DNA of 64,000 nt from Jaltomata sinuosa (Eukaryota > Streptophyta > Magnoliopsida > Solanales > Solanaceae), in NCBI GenBank assembly GCA_003996215.1, contig QJPP01000310.1:124001-188000 (forward strand), in the 5' to 3' direction. Of the stretch, positions 35,724 through 47,999 are shown one piece after another. Each line of letters opens with the position of its first letter. Within the stretch, counting starts at the first letter, position 1. Both the position numbers and the translations under genes were made by a program. The notes beneath the pieces were generated by a model. It did no database searches and was not told the DNA's origin. It saw nothing but the letters and a program-made list of their open reading frames with translations.

Positions 35724-37586
35724 TTGCCTATCGTTACAATTGGGGAATCATCTGGATCCCAGGGAGGCAAATTTGCAGATCTCTTAAAGGCCAATACGCT
35801 GAATACCCCTCATAACAACAAACCTGTTGTTGCGCCAATTCCTATGAAGAAGCCCACATATAACAATGGAATCCCAAGGATAACCTGGACAGAGGAGGAA
35901 GTCAAACGTATGAACACTATCGAGAACTTGCAGTACGTGGTAATAGGAAAGTTCTCATTCGGGTGGCCGGAACTAGATGACTTGAGGGTCCAAATTCCCA
36001 AACAATGTAAACTGAAGGGCGGGTGCAAAATTAGTCTGTTGAGAAACAGACACATTCTAATGAGGCTGGAACTGTTTGAAGATTTTGTGAACATGATGTC
36101 AAAGAACTCGTATTACATCACTGATAAAGATGGAGTTGCATATCAAATGTGACCCCTCATATATGATGCCAAGTTTAAAGTTGATGAGGAAATGACCCAA
36201 GCCATGGCCTGGATCTCTTTTCCAGATCTATGGCCCACTTTCTTTGGTAGAGAATCTTTATTCTCTTTAGCTTCTGCAATAGGGAAACCTATTCATTTGG
36301 ATATGGCTACGATAAACAGGACGCGGCCTAGTTGTGCCAGAGTCAAAGTCCAGGTGGACTTGCTTGCTGAATTGCCTAATTTTGTAGAACTAGAGGTGCA
36401 GGACCCTATATCAAAGACATCTAGGATTGAAAAAATAAAGGTGGAATATGATGTCTTACCAAAGTATTGCAAACGGTGTAAACTACAAGGGCATAATGAA
36501 GATGATTGTAGAATTTTACACCCCGAGTTAAAGAAGGACAAGAAGAAGAGGAAATGGCTAATAATGACCCAGCAAAAAAGGAGAATGAAGTCCATAGAAT
36601 TCAACAAAAAAGATTCCAGCAATGGAACCCAACCAAAAGGAGATTCACTCTTGAAAAGAACTCTGATAAATTTCTAAGTGATACGGCTACAAAAATGGCA
36701 GAGGAAGGGGCAATTACTAAGAACTCTTTTGATGTATTAGCTGGAGAAGAAAATAATGAGCAAACAGAAGAGTTATCAGAAATTGAGGGCTCAGAAGCCC
36801 AGTCAGTACAAGCAGACAACAAGAAGTCCAACAAAACTGGAGAGGACAATACTATAAATTGGGTCACCAACTTTTTTTACAAGAGTAAACCATCTACCAC
36901 GGTGGCATCAAGTGTGGAACATGACTCCTTAAAGATCACACAATCCAGCAAGATAACACCAACAAAGATATAGAGACAGACTTAGAAGGCAACACAGAAG
37001 AAATTATTACAGACCGAGTCAACAAAGATAACAAAATAAAAAAGCAGCAGTAACAGGGATTAGTAGGGAGCAAGATCAAAATCACCAACTTCAGAAACAT
37101 GCTGAAAATCTTATGTTCATAGATAGAGGGAATGATAGCAATGCACAAAGTGACCTGCAAGACATGACAGAAGTGATTGAGATTAATAAAGGAGATATGA
37201 AAAGCAATCAAGAAGAGGAAACTGAGTATGCAGATGAGATGAGCACAGAAAAATCAGATGATAGAAGATTTCACTCACCTTTGAGAGATGAACTGATTGA
37301 ACCAGCTCCTCAGGCCATTTTAGCTATAACTGTTGATTCGCCCAACAAGACCCTGCATGACATCATTTCTCACAATATTAATAATTCTGATATGATACTT
37401 GAAGATGAGAAGGGAAAAGAAGATGTAGAGGAAGAAGAGAACCACCACATAAAGGACCATGCCAAGAATGCAGCAGATATATCACCTCACAGCAAGACAA
37501 AAGGTAGAAAACCCAAAAATGATGGTAAGCAAAGTCAAATCATAAGAGTGGGGCCAAAGAGGAGTGCAAAGTCCATATATAAATGA
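35724..37586 (+). pseudogene. L1 ORF1 remnant (DUF4283-like/zinc-knuckle RNA-binding protein)
   Basis: The frame from 35724 encodes SQGGKFADLLKANTLNTP and WTEEEVKRMNTIENLQYVVI followed by GKFSFGWPELDDLR, then hits TGA at 36150. The same frame continues to 36677 with WISFPDLWPTFFGRESLFSL and a CCHC-type knuckle (CKRCKLQGHNEDDC). The TGA is probably a mutated CGA. A frameshift near 36550 moves the frame to EEMANNDPAKKENEVH. A further break near 36975-37110 precedes the acidic C-terminal part (37113-37586). Its TGA overlaps the ORF2 ATG as ATGA (37583-37586). Confidence 0.85.
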
Positions 37587-40500
37587 ATCTGAAAGCTTTA
37601 GTATGGAATATAAGATCAGTCAGAACCCAAAATGCTTTCCACAGGGTTCAAATGCTACACAATCATCACAAATTCTCTCTGATTGCTCTGTTGGAGCCTT
37701 TTAAACAACCTAGTCACATTCAGAGGTATAAAAGGAGATTGGGAATGCACTATGCTAACTATAATCAAAATGGTCAAATTTGGGTCTTTGTTCAGGAGAA
37801 TATACAGGTTGTGATCCTATATGATACAGAACAATAGCTTACAATGTATCTCACCTTCCAAGACAGTGGTAATTCCATCATCACCACTATTGTTTATGCC
37901 AAATATTTTGCACTGAAAAGGTTAGGCCTATGGGATGATCTCTATTTAAGGGGTCATACTATGAGGCTTCCTTGGCTGGTAGGAGGTGACTTCAATGTTA
38001 TTTTGAATGATGAAGAAAAAATTGGGGGACTCCCTATTTATCCTCAAGAATATGAGGACTTTGCTTTCTGTGTGAATTCTTGTGAATTATTTGATATAAA
38101 GTTTAAAGGGAGCCCTTTCACATGGTGGAATGGCAGAGCTGATTCAGAATGTATATTCAAAAGACTTCATAGGCTTATGATAAATCAGTCTTTCCTTGGT
38201 GTTTTTGGGAATGTGGAACTGGAGCATCTTGCAAGAACTGGATCTGATCATACCCCTTTATTGCTCAGCTGTGGAGGTCAAACTGTTGGGATCAAAAAAT
38301 CTGTCAGATTTTTGAAATTTTGGACTGAAAAGAGGATTTCAAAGATGTGGTAAAAGACAACTGGATTGCAGAGGAATCTAATGACATTTTTATCAACCTG
38401 AAACAGAAGATGAAAAGGACTAAAGTGGCACTAGCAGCATGGAGCAGGGTCAGGTTTGGTGATATTTTTAAACAGCTGGTGATTAGAGAAGACATTGTTA
38501 GAATTAAAGAAGATCTATTTGAAGAGCAACCTACTGCTGAACATAGAGCTATTCTCTAAAAGGCACAGGCAGAACTAAAATAATACTTTCATTATGAGGA
38601 GGAGTTTTGGAGACAAAAGGTTGGGATTCAATGGTTTACTGAAGGAGACAAGAATACAAGATTCTTCTATAATCTTGTAAATGGCAGAAGGAAGAGGCTA
38701 CAGGTCAAAAGAATCCGTAAAAGCAATGAGGACTGGGCAGAAGTAGAGGATGAAGTTGCTGGTGAAGCTATTGCTTTCTTTCAGGATCAGTTTACTAAGG
38801 AAGAGGTAGAAACAGAGTTGTCCTTGATTAATCATATACCCTCTCTCACTACTGAAGAAGAAAATAATATGTTGAATGCTTGTCCGACTAGAGAAGAGAT
38901 CTAAAAGGTGGTTTTTGAGCTTAATAGTGACAGTTCTAGTGGACCTGATGGTTTTTACTGGGCACTTTTACCAGGTCTGTTTGGATATTGTAGGGTGGGA
39001 TGTTGTTAAGGTGGTGGAGGCCTTTTTCAATAGATTCACTCTTCCCAAATCTATTACTCACACTAATTTGGTATTATTTCCCAAAAAAAAGGTGATTCAT
39101 TCATTCTCTGATATGAGACCTATTAGTTTGAGTAATTTCCTGAACAAGGTTATATCTAGAGTGATTCATGACAGGCTAGAAGGACTACTTCCTAGACTGA
39201 TCTTTGCTAACCAGTCTGGATTTGTGAAAGGAAGGAACTTCACTGAAAATGTGCTCCTAGCCCAAGAGATTATCACATATATCAGGTTAAGAGGCAAACC
39301 AGCTAATGTCGTGATAAAATTTGACATGTCAAAGGCTTATGATAGGGTGAACTGGAGATTTTTGATCAAGGTAATGGAGAAAATGGGCTTTAACTGGCTG
39401 TTTACAGACAAAGTGTGGAGACTAGTGGCAAATAACTGGTACTCAGTCCTCATTAATGGGCAAGCCTATGGTTTCTTTCATTCTACTAGGAGAGTTAAAC
39501 AAGGAGATCCTCTCTCCCCAACTTTATTCATTTTGGCTGCAGAAACTCTTTCCAGAGCCTTAAACATCCTCTTCTATAAACAAGAATTCAGAAGATTTGG
39601 AATGCCCAAGTGGAGTGATGATATCAATCATCTTGCATATGCAGATGATACCATTATTTTCATTAGTGCTGAAAAGGAGTCTCTGGATTTAGTGATGGAA
39701 ACCTTGAGCCTCTATGAAGAGCAATCTGGTCAAAAGATCAACAAGGAGAAGAGTTCTTTCTATGTCTATAGTAAAACTGCTCAAGCTATTGTCCACACTG
39801 TTGAAAGTTGTACAGGTTTTACTAGGGGTAAATTTCCTTTGATTTACCTTGGCTGCCCTATTGGTCATGCAAGAAAGAGGAAAAGCCATTTTTCTGAGAT
39901 TATGAAGAAAGTACAAAACAAATTACAGGTTTGGAAGGGGAAACTGCTTTCTTTTGGTGGTAAGTCTGTATTGATTAATAATGTGTTGCAAAGCATTCCC
40001 ATATACTTACTATCTGCAATAACACCTCTTAAATGTGTTATTCATGATCTACATAGATTGTTTGCTAAATTTCTTTGGAACTTTAAGGAAGAAGGGAGAA
40101 GCAAACACTGGGTTTCATGGTCTGAGATTTGCAAGCCTAAGGAGGAAGGTGGATTAGGCTTTAGATCACTGTGTGATGTTTCAAAGGCTATGTATGCTAA
40201 GCTTTGGTGGATTTTCAGGACCAAAAAGTCATTGTGGACTATCTACATGTGGAATAAATATTGTAAGAGGCACAAACCTCAACTGGTGGATTGGAAAGAG
40301 GGCTCTCAGACATGGAAGTTTATGCTTGAAGCCAGGGACAATATTGATCAACAGATATGGTGGGAACCAAAGTGTGGACATTCCAGTATTTGGTTTGACA
40401 ACTGGACTCAATTGGGTGCTCTTTATTTTTATTTGCCTATTTCACACCCTAACAACCTTGCTTTTGATTAAGTGAAACAACTAATGACCCAGGGACAATG

Positions 40501-40757
40501 GAATGAAGATCTAATGCTACAATTACTACCAGAAGAGATGTGTCAACATATCCATAAAGTAATTGAAGTAGGAGAAGTCACTGATGATTGGGATACACCA
40601 AGATGGATGTTAACTAGTTTTAGAAAGTTTACTGTGGGCAGTGCTTGGGAGATGTTAAGACAAAAAGATGACAAACAAGAGATAGCCAAGAAGATTTGGG
40701 TCAAAGGAGTTCCTTACAAATTTTCCTTCTTTCTATGGAGATTGTGGAAAAAGAGAA

Positions 40758-43700
40758 TTTCACGATCCGATTTCTCAAGTCATGATGGCACCTACAATCC
40801 TCCAGTAGGCGAACCAATTCCCGTAGCCCAGAACGGTTAGTAATGGGCTACTACCTAACCAAAATGCACCAGCAAGCAGAAATAAGCAAAAGCAAAACTC
40901 GAATATAAATACATAAAGGAAACTATACCAACCCTAAGACTTGGTATCAATAGTACAGAAGCTTCTAATAGGATACAAGTGCTAGTAGTAATAAAATACA
41001 ACATAAATTGCCTCCGAAAGTACAAGGAGCAACAGTACAACAGATGAGATGTAGACAAGCCCCGACCGTCAGGCGCTCACCCTAGTCTCAAAGATACAAA
41101 AGTTGCACGAGTCTCCAACGTGATCAACGGAGAAAGCTCAGCTAATATCTGCACAAAAAAGTGCAGAAGTGCAGTATGAGCACCAAAACCACGGGTACTC
41201 AGTAGGCATCATCGGCCGACTGAGCGCATATAAGATATAAAAGCAGTAAGTAACAGATAGCAAGAAAACAGTCACTGAAGCAATAAGCAAGGCACAAGGA
41301 GCTAGCACAGAGATACAATTACACCGAATCACCGGTGAAGGAAAGGAGAACGCACCTGGAGTCCTTGGACAACAATATAAGCACGTAGAGAGAGAGTTGA
41401 GAAAATAGCGGTATATCGGTAACCTCAAGTGGAAGGAAAAGACGGAGAGCAGTCTAACATACTCAAAATGGAATCAACCAGTATAAAGAAATCATAACAC
41501 CAATCCAATCATATGATAGCATAACTAGGGAATCACCTCACAAGTACAACCTTAGGATGAAATAACTAGGCCACAATAACCGAGAGATACCACTCAGCTT
41601 CCCACAAGAATAGAACCAGAGTCTCACACTCTGCTCAGAAGGCCACACAAAAGTGCCTCAATAAGATAGGACTCTAAAGCGCTCTCAATAATCAAAAATC
41701 CCATAACCAAAGCCTCAACAGGCTAGCCATCACTAATCTTTCAAGAACCGGGTGCCAAGACAAGCTCTAAGTAAAAACAGGAGTAAATATAGTCTACCTA
41801 CAGTCCCAACGGCCACCCATACAACTGAGGAACACAATCAAGTGAAAACAAACCCTCCGGCATCCCATACTACCGGAGCGTACACTGAACACACAACAAA
41901 CAAGGGTGGAATCCAATGCATGATATGATATGATGTGAAATAGAACCTCTGTATGTACCTCCTCCGGTGCTAATCAGGCCCAGCAGGCAGGTTCCATGAA
42001 AGGACTCAGCCTGTATACCTCTACTCCACTGTATACCCTTCCTTCCGGCGCACGCAGCCCGAAGCCCCAGGCCCAGAGCGGCAAGGTCCATGGAGGTCCC
42101 CGACCCCATACTAAAACTCAGTATCAAGATATGTCATCCGAAAGCAAGTCCGGGATCAAGATAGAGACCCAGTCTCAAGTATGCATGCCCAGACCCCGTC
42201 CAGGACTAAAGTAGTAGAAAATGCCTCAAAAACCCCTCCAAGGGTGCCCCGGCGTAATCGGGTCTAAAACTGTAGTAAATCAAGTCTAGTGCTCTGCCCC
42301 GCGGAGACTAGTATCAGTAATAAAATCAAGTCTGGTGCTCTGCCCCGCAGAGACTAGTATCAGTAATAAAATCAAGTTTGGTGCTCTGCCCCGCAGATAC
42401 TAGTACCAGTAGTAAAATCAGTGCAAAAACATTCAAAAATCCCCTTTTCTATCAACAACAGTACCAAAAATGGGCCCCCAGGGCCATGCAAATTTAGAAA
42501 AACTGTCAGTAGTGGCTCACAGCCAAAACTGTAGTAAAACATACAGGGGAAAACCTTTTTCATGGATGATATGCTCGCACACAAATATAAAAGTAGCCCA
42601 ACGGCTCACAACAATTCCTATCAGCTCTGCACAGGCCCAATAGCTACTCAACAGACATAACCAGCCTAAAAGGATAATCTCTATGTCCGGGACTCGCGGA
42701 CATTCCCAAATAGCCCACCATCTATGTTCCAGAGTCAATACAAGGTCACACAGGACCACAAGGGTAATATACAATACTACGCGAATACTACAAACAACGT
42801 ATGAAATAGACGGACGAAAGGCGGACAAGGCCTGGGGTACCAACCTATAACAACCCATCCAAGGATGCTAATTAATGCAGTTATAGCTTATATACGCAGA
42901 GTCTAGATAGGGGAAAACCATAACCTACCTGTCATCCGATGACTAGCTGCGGGAACAACATCGTCCAGACTCGAACAGCTCCAGGAAGCTCTGAATCACA
43001 CAAAACAAATACTTTCAACTGAAGCCCCAAAGGCGTCTCTATGAAGCCTGACCAACCAAGGTAATGGAACAATTGCTAGAATCGACAAGGTTGCAAGAAC
43101 GAGCCATAGCCAATTGATAAGGTGTTAATGTCACACTCGAGACCAGCCAACTCCAAAGCATAAACAATGAGGCCAATAACAATAACAAATGGCAGCTAAA
43201 TCCAACAACAATACGTTAACCACATCTCCAAGGAGCGACGAGCTCCCGAGGTACTATTTCAAGGCATACTTCACGTTTGTCCAATCCAATCACTATCGTA
43301 TGTGATTCCAAAAAGAATCGCACAATTTCCCAATCCCTCCAGCACCTTACCATAACTAGAACACCATAACAATAACCAAACATAACAAGATAAAGGGGCT
43401 GTCCAAAGCCACAAATCCAAAATACCACTTCGGGGCTCAGAAATCCATAAAACAATACTAGAACATATAATAACGAAGGAGGGTCATAGGGGAGAGATTT
43501 CCTTGACAAAAATATTCAATATCCCAAGATTAACAACCTACCTCCTTGCAGGAACAACAAACATATCCAAATCCAACAAGAAACTACTACAAGTTATCGA
43601 AAAATACAACTTTTCGTGACTAGAAGCTTAGAATCTTGATTCAACAAATAGATAAGTGTACGGGATCCATACCTCGCCAATATAACTCCATAGCTACTGC

Positions 43701-44613
43701 CAAATACTCAGAAAACACCTGCTAGATTGCTGCATCAACACCCACGAAGATACGCCATAAAATCGACGGGGAAAACTATACCAAAATGACGAGCTCGCGA
43801 CGTAGAGCAACTTCCGTTAAACTTCCGAATTGAAAGGTTCAAAGTCCATGGATTATTTATGGACTCTCCCTCTGATTTTCTAAGAATTTTGGGTGAAAAT
43901 ATGGGTTAAAACGAAGGAGAAATCAGCTTTTATAAGTTGAACCAACTTAGGATGTGGGCCCCACCTTGACGTGTCTGCTTGTGCAGTCTTACGAAAATGT
44001 GAATATATCTCTATTCTGAAGTTGTATGGACAAACGGTTTAGTGCGTTGGAAACTAGACTCGTAGACCTTCGATTTGGTATATTGGGGGCCCACTAACTC
44101 TTTATAGATAGGGAGAAACACCCCAAGATATTTAACCCAAATTTGAAGAGAATTCCTTAAAGGAATTTACAATAACTTTTTTCGACTTTTGTTTCGCAAC
44201 TTGCTTGACTTCAAAACTTATCATACGACCATTTTGCGATTATAGTACCTCATAACACATCTTTCTTAGTATATTAGACACTATTAGTCTTACCCCAAAG
44301 TCACGGGTTACTTTAAACCTTCCAAACGGGCGAGGTGTTACACGAGGCATTTCTTTAACTCGAACTTTCGAGTAAGGAATTCCTTTGACCTAGAACCTTG
44401 GTTTAATTCTTTGATATTACCAAGAATGTTGACGGAAGTCAACGATTTCCAAAGTTGAAGCTCTAAAATGAGGAACGGCCATAAAGACCAAACAAATGGC
44501 CCGGGCACCGAACTACCGGTCCCGACAAGCCATAAATGACTTGGGCCGTTACAAGTAAGCTCTAATGGTACAAGAAAGGCAAAAACGTGTAAATGACAGG
44601 AAGGGTCATTACA
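40758..44613 (-). mobile_element. LTR unit (about 3.9 kb) nested in L1 ORF2
   Basis: Flanked by GAGAA on both sides (40753-40757 and 44614-44618). Removing it with one GAGAA restores the L1 reading frame exactly (KKRIPIGEIL). On the minus strand it begins TGTAATGACCCTTCC and ends GGATCGTGAAA, where CA is mutated to AA. No retroviral domains are seen. Long LTR-like text such as GAGTACCCGTGGTTTTGG on the minus strand near 41200 and three near-identical short repeats near 42270-42400 (GTGCTCTGCCCCGC) occur inside. It is either one very long solo LTR or two LTRs, one inside the other (TGTAACACCTCGCCC starts at 44342 on the minus strand). Confidence 0.8.
42278..42420. repeat. Short tandem repeat inside the nested LTR unit, three copies of about 53-57 bp
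   Basis: AAATCAAGTCTAGTGCTCTG, then CCCCGCGGAGACTAGTATCA, recurs three times in a row with small changes between about 42278 and 42420. Confidence 0.8.
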
Positions 44614-46639
44614 GAGAATCCCTATTGGGGAAATCCTAGTCAAGATAAAAGTGGTGAATGAAGCCAAGTGCTACTGTTGTAACAACTCAGAAGATGAGAC
44701 TTTTGAACATCTATTTGTCACTTGTTCTATGGCTAACAAATTGTGGAATATTTTTGCCAATGTTGCTGATGTGCAGGGACCTTTTTTTACAGCTTAATGA
44801 CACCATTCACAAATGGTGGAACAAAGACTGCTCTACAAAGCTGAAACCTCTTTACAAGGCTGTCCCAACATTTATTACTTGGCAAATATGGAAGATGAGA
44901 AATATGATTTCTTATGGAGGTAAAATGTCATTTCAGGGCATGGTCATGGAGGTCAACAGGAATCTATACCATCTTGCTACTTATAGCTATCCTTGGTTGC
45001 AAAACATTCCTAATAATTGGCATATGATGGTTCAGTTTTTTAAAGAATACATACCACTAACTGTTTGTAAGGTGGTGTACTGGAGATTGCCAATATTAGG
45101 AACCTATAAGTGTAATTCAGATGGTGTTGTCAAAGGCATTAAAGTCCCTGGTGCTGGGGCATTCTGTATTAGAAATGATGAAGGAGGATTGTTACATCCT
45201 GAAGCTTTTGGATTAGGTCAAGTATCAGTCATTATGGCTGAAGCTGTGGCTTTGAGGAGAGGACTGGAGTACTGTTTGCAGCAACACCTTTTACCAGTAA
45301 TTTTAGAGACTGACTCTTTAATTCTGCAAAAAGTTTTGAATGGCATATGGGAGGTCCCATGGAGCATCCTAGGAGAAGTGAAAAGGATTAATGGGATGAG
45401 AAACAATGTAGATGCAAGAGTGGAGCATATCCTAAGGGAAGGCAACACTCTTGCAGATTTTTTAGCTAACCAGTTTGTTCTTTTTGCAGGTACTGAACAT
45501 ATTATCTACAACAATTCCAGCGAGCTACCAGCTAAAGGGAAGGCAATACTACTTTTGGACAAAACACAAACTCCTAATCTCAGAATCAGAAATCAAGAAA
45601 ATAGGGGCTTCAACTTACAAGATTAACAAACAACCAACACAAGCAACGGATATGGACTACATGAATAGCAGACAAGAAATAATCACCAAGGCAAGAACAA
45701 CAGTTCCAACAGTTTCGAGGCAATACCTTTTCACTGGTTCCTAACTTAGGTGCCATTTGGGCTCGGCTGGGCAGAGATGATACCCATCTTTGACACTCTT
45801 ATGCAGTGGTATCAGTCTCATAGAGGCTCAACCTGTTAAGAAGGTCAAGATCGAGGAAAATTAATGCATATCAAAGCCATGATTTGAAAAGGAGGTAGGT
45901 TGGTTGAACTTAGCTTCTCTTTTGCGGGACAGATCTGACCAAATACGAGTCGAAAAAGTCTTCAAGGATCTGAGTTCATGGCGCTTGTGAGAATTTTAAG
46001 CGTCTTCAGTGAAATCGATCCGAACTCGTGTGAATCTCTCTTACCCCGCGTTTCAGAAGAAATTAAGCCAGCCTTTCCTCCTTAGCTCACCGCCTCTTCA
46101 ACCCAAGAGGTTGAATTCTTCGACCATGTTTTCTCAAAGTTTTGCAGATGAAGGGTCGGAGGTGAGGATGCTTTCCAGAAGAGTCTTGAGCTTTCCTCTT
46201 TCGGACATTTCCTTTTTTCCATTTTGTTGTTTTGCTTTTTGCCTTTTCTTTTCCGGACTGGGGTTTTTGGGCCTTTTCCACTTTGTTCTTTCTCTTTTCA
46301 TTTCTAATAAATGGTCCATCAGACCAGCCTTTTAACTAAAAAAAAAATCTTAATGCCTTGAGACCCAAACCAAATATCCGACTAACCCAGAAATCACCTT
46401 TTGAAGCTAGCGAAACTTTTGGAATCCCATTTTTATCTCGTGCTCATCAAATGTTAACTTTAGTCGATCATATCAACTTCTCCAACTTCCAAAATAAAAA
46501 CTTGAATAAATCTCGTTCAACCATCTCGAGATTTGTGGCACCCACCCCCATAGATCATAAGTACCATAATACCATTACAAAAGGGATAAAATAGTCAAAA
46601 TACACAAAAATCACAAAATGCTATGAGGGTTATTACAGA

Positions 46640-47030
46640 AATCCTTTAGCATTTCCTGCCAGCCACGCCACTTGCGAGGATCCTGACAATTGTACCAAGT
46701 CGAATCTTCTCTCGACAGACTTCAGATGAACAACTTTATCCTTAACTTCTTGTTCCTCCCTATATCGACTAACTTGTCATAGTAAGCTCTCAGATGTGCA
46801 TGCGGTCACCCATCCCATAAAATGTGTCAAACTAACATGGCTTTTACCCCACCGGCATGTCGATGTCGAGATGAATGCATAAGCCATCATAATCCTGACT
46901 CTTGGTTCCCCTAAGGAATTACAAGTTTTTCAGGGTCCTTATTAGACTGTGGACTTGGTTGGCTATTGACTCTTCTTCTTTTAATCAGGCATCATTCTCC
47001 ATTTATGCGAACATGGAGGGGTAACTACTA
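46640..47030 (-). pseudogene. Ty3/gypsy (Tat-like) gag fragment at the outer border of the nest
   Basis: Broken minus-strand frames give EEESIANQVHSLIRTLKNL near 46985-46930, PHAHLRAYYDKLVDIGRN near 46805-46755 and KLRIKLFI followed by SLSREDSTWYNCQDPRKWRG near 46750-46665, ending WQEML next to the LTR border. From memory this matches the capsid region of Solanaceae gypsy gag proteins (typical text AHLRAYCDKLVGVGR...TWYTRQDPRKWREW). The outer LTR element appears to have inserted inside this gag. The other half is not in the window. Confidence 0.72.
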
Positions 47031-47999
47031 GTTATGTTTAGAAGCAAACTAACACAATTATCAAATACAGATTTTGCATTTCGATGAAAAAAGGGGTCAC
47101 GAGAAATACAACTATCAAATACAGTTTTAGTATTCTGACAAAAAAAAGAGCCACAAAAACACAACATATTTACTTTATGACAAATTATGGCTTACACGTG
47201 TAAAAGATAAACATGAACATGATGGCAATACACGTCATCTACAACACATTCAGAGAGCTTTTTATTAATATCTAAGTTTTTTGAGTAATTTTTAGAGTTA
47301 ATAAGGGTGATTTAGTAAAACTGACATCATTGTTAGAGCCTATAAAATTCAACTTCATCCAAAACCCTAGCAGTCGTATCTCTTCTATCAATTTCATTAT
47401 GCCTTGATCTCTCTGCCTATTCTTTTCATCTTTCACCCAGCTCATGGCCGCAACTAAAGCCTCACATGACTTTTTTTCTCACTCCCATTGCATCCGTTCT
47501 AATAAAATAAAGGGTATGAATCTTCTATCCCGCCATCTTTGATCTTTCCTTTGTTCTTGATGACATTCTGTGTATGTGTCAAGCATTTAAGGATATCGAT
47601 CTGAGATTTAATCTTTGATTTTTATTATTTTCTATTTTCAGGCTTGAATCTAAAGGCTTCTGCTAACAAGTCCCAGATTCTGCACCATATATAGGTTAAT
47701 TATCTTTATCCATCTTTGTTTTCAATTTAAGCATGTCGATCTGAGTTTTAATCTCGTTTTCAGGATTTTCCAATTCAATGCCCTAGGCTAAAGATTTAAT
47801 TGAACAGCTCTAAGGAATATCGCCATAAAAGGTAAATGTTTTTTATATCTAACTCTTTTTTCTAGAATAGTGATCACGCTTTCTTTACCTCTAATTCTCT
47901 CTATTAAACTATGTATGTGAAGCCATTTTTGAAGGATGTTTTCGATTCTATGTGTGTTAGGTAGGATGTTTCATGCTTTAATAATCAACCATATAACAA
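47031..47999 (+). other. Intergenic; possible spliced non-coding transcript start
   Basis: TATAAAA at 47341-47347 is followed by the telo-box AAACCCTAG at 47362-47370. Possible donor/acceptor pairs follow (GGTATGAATC near 47514, TTTTCAGGCTTG near 47637, GTTAATTATC near 47695, TTTTCAGGATTT near 47759, GGTAAATG near 47830). No open reading frame runs through these pieces. This could be a 5' leader or non-coding RNA gene, or chance. Confidence 0.3.

Larger units (their letters stand above)
37583..45626 (+). pseudogene. L1 ORF2 remnant: endonuclease, reverse transcriptase, zf-RVT, RNase H
   Basis: Endonuclease: starts MNLKALVWNIRSVRTQNAFH, with LVGGDFNVILNDEEK near 37980 and a GSDHTPLLL-like end near 38250. 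A TAG at 37835 interrupts it in frame. A frameshift lies near 38340 and stops at 38559 and near 38580. RT: 38930-39700 with PISLSNFLNKVISRVIHDRL, NQSGFVKGRN, IKFDMSKAYDRVNWRFL, RRVKQGDPLSPTLFILAAE and HLAYADDTIIFI. The zf-RVT region around 40690-40757 stops at KKRI, where the LTR unit is inserted, and resumes at 44619 with PIGEILVKIKVVNEAKC. RNase H: YKCNSDGVVKGIKVPGAGAF near 45108, ETDSLILQKVLNG near 45307 and HILREGNTLADFLANQFV near 45425. The domain order is standard for plant L1. Confidence 0.92.
35504..46346 (+). mobile_element. L1-type LINE, nearly full length (about 7 kb), interrupted by a nested LTR unit
   Basis: Flanked by the perfect 15-bp duplication ATCTTAATGCCTTGA (35489-35503 and 46347-46361). 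It ends in an A tail at 46338-46346. It carries a 5' leader, ORF1 (zinc-knuckle protein) and ORF2 (endonuclease, RT, zf-RVT domain, RNase H) on the plus strand. Both frames carry stops and frameshifts, so it is inactive. A 3.9-kb LTR unit at 40758-44613 interrupts ORF2; without it the element is about 7.0 kb, the usual size of plant L1 elements. Confidence 0.95.
33181..46637 (-). mobile_element. 5' LTR (about 2.6 kb) of a gypsy-type element, split by an L1 insertion
   Basis: On the minus strand it starts TGTAATAACCCTCATAGC (46637) and ends GTCATGACA (33181), the same end style as the nested LTR at 8637-10720. Removing the L1 (35504-46346) and one copy of its duplication joins 33181-35503 to 46362-46637, about 2.6 kb. 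The primer-binding site on its inner side (33163-33180) shows it is a 5' LTR. The body is missing and no matching 5-bp duplication is found, consistent with later truncation. Confidence 0.7.

Noticed and set aside
40855..43509. Several 67-113-codon minus-strand ORFs inside the LTR unit
   Set aside because: No similarity to gag, pol or env domains, and the starts and frames are scattered; treated as chance ORFs in a long LTR.
47558..47604. C/D-box snoRNA
   Set aside because: The C-to-D distance is about 47 nt, shorter than typical, and no terminal stem or C'/D' boxes were seen; kept only as part of a weak finding.
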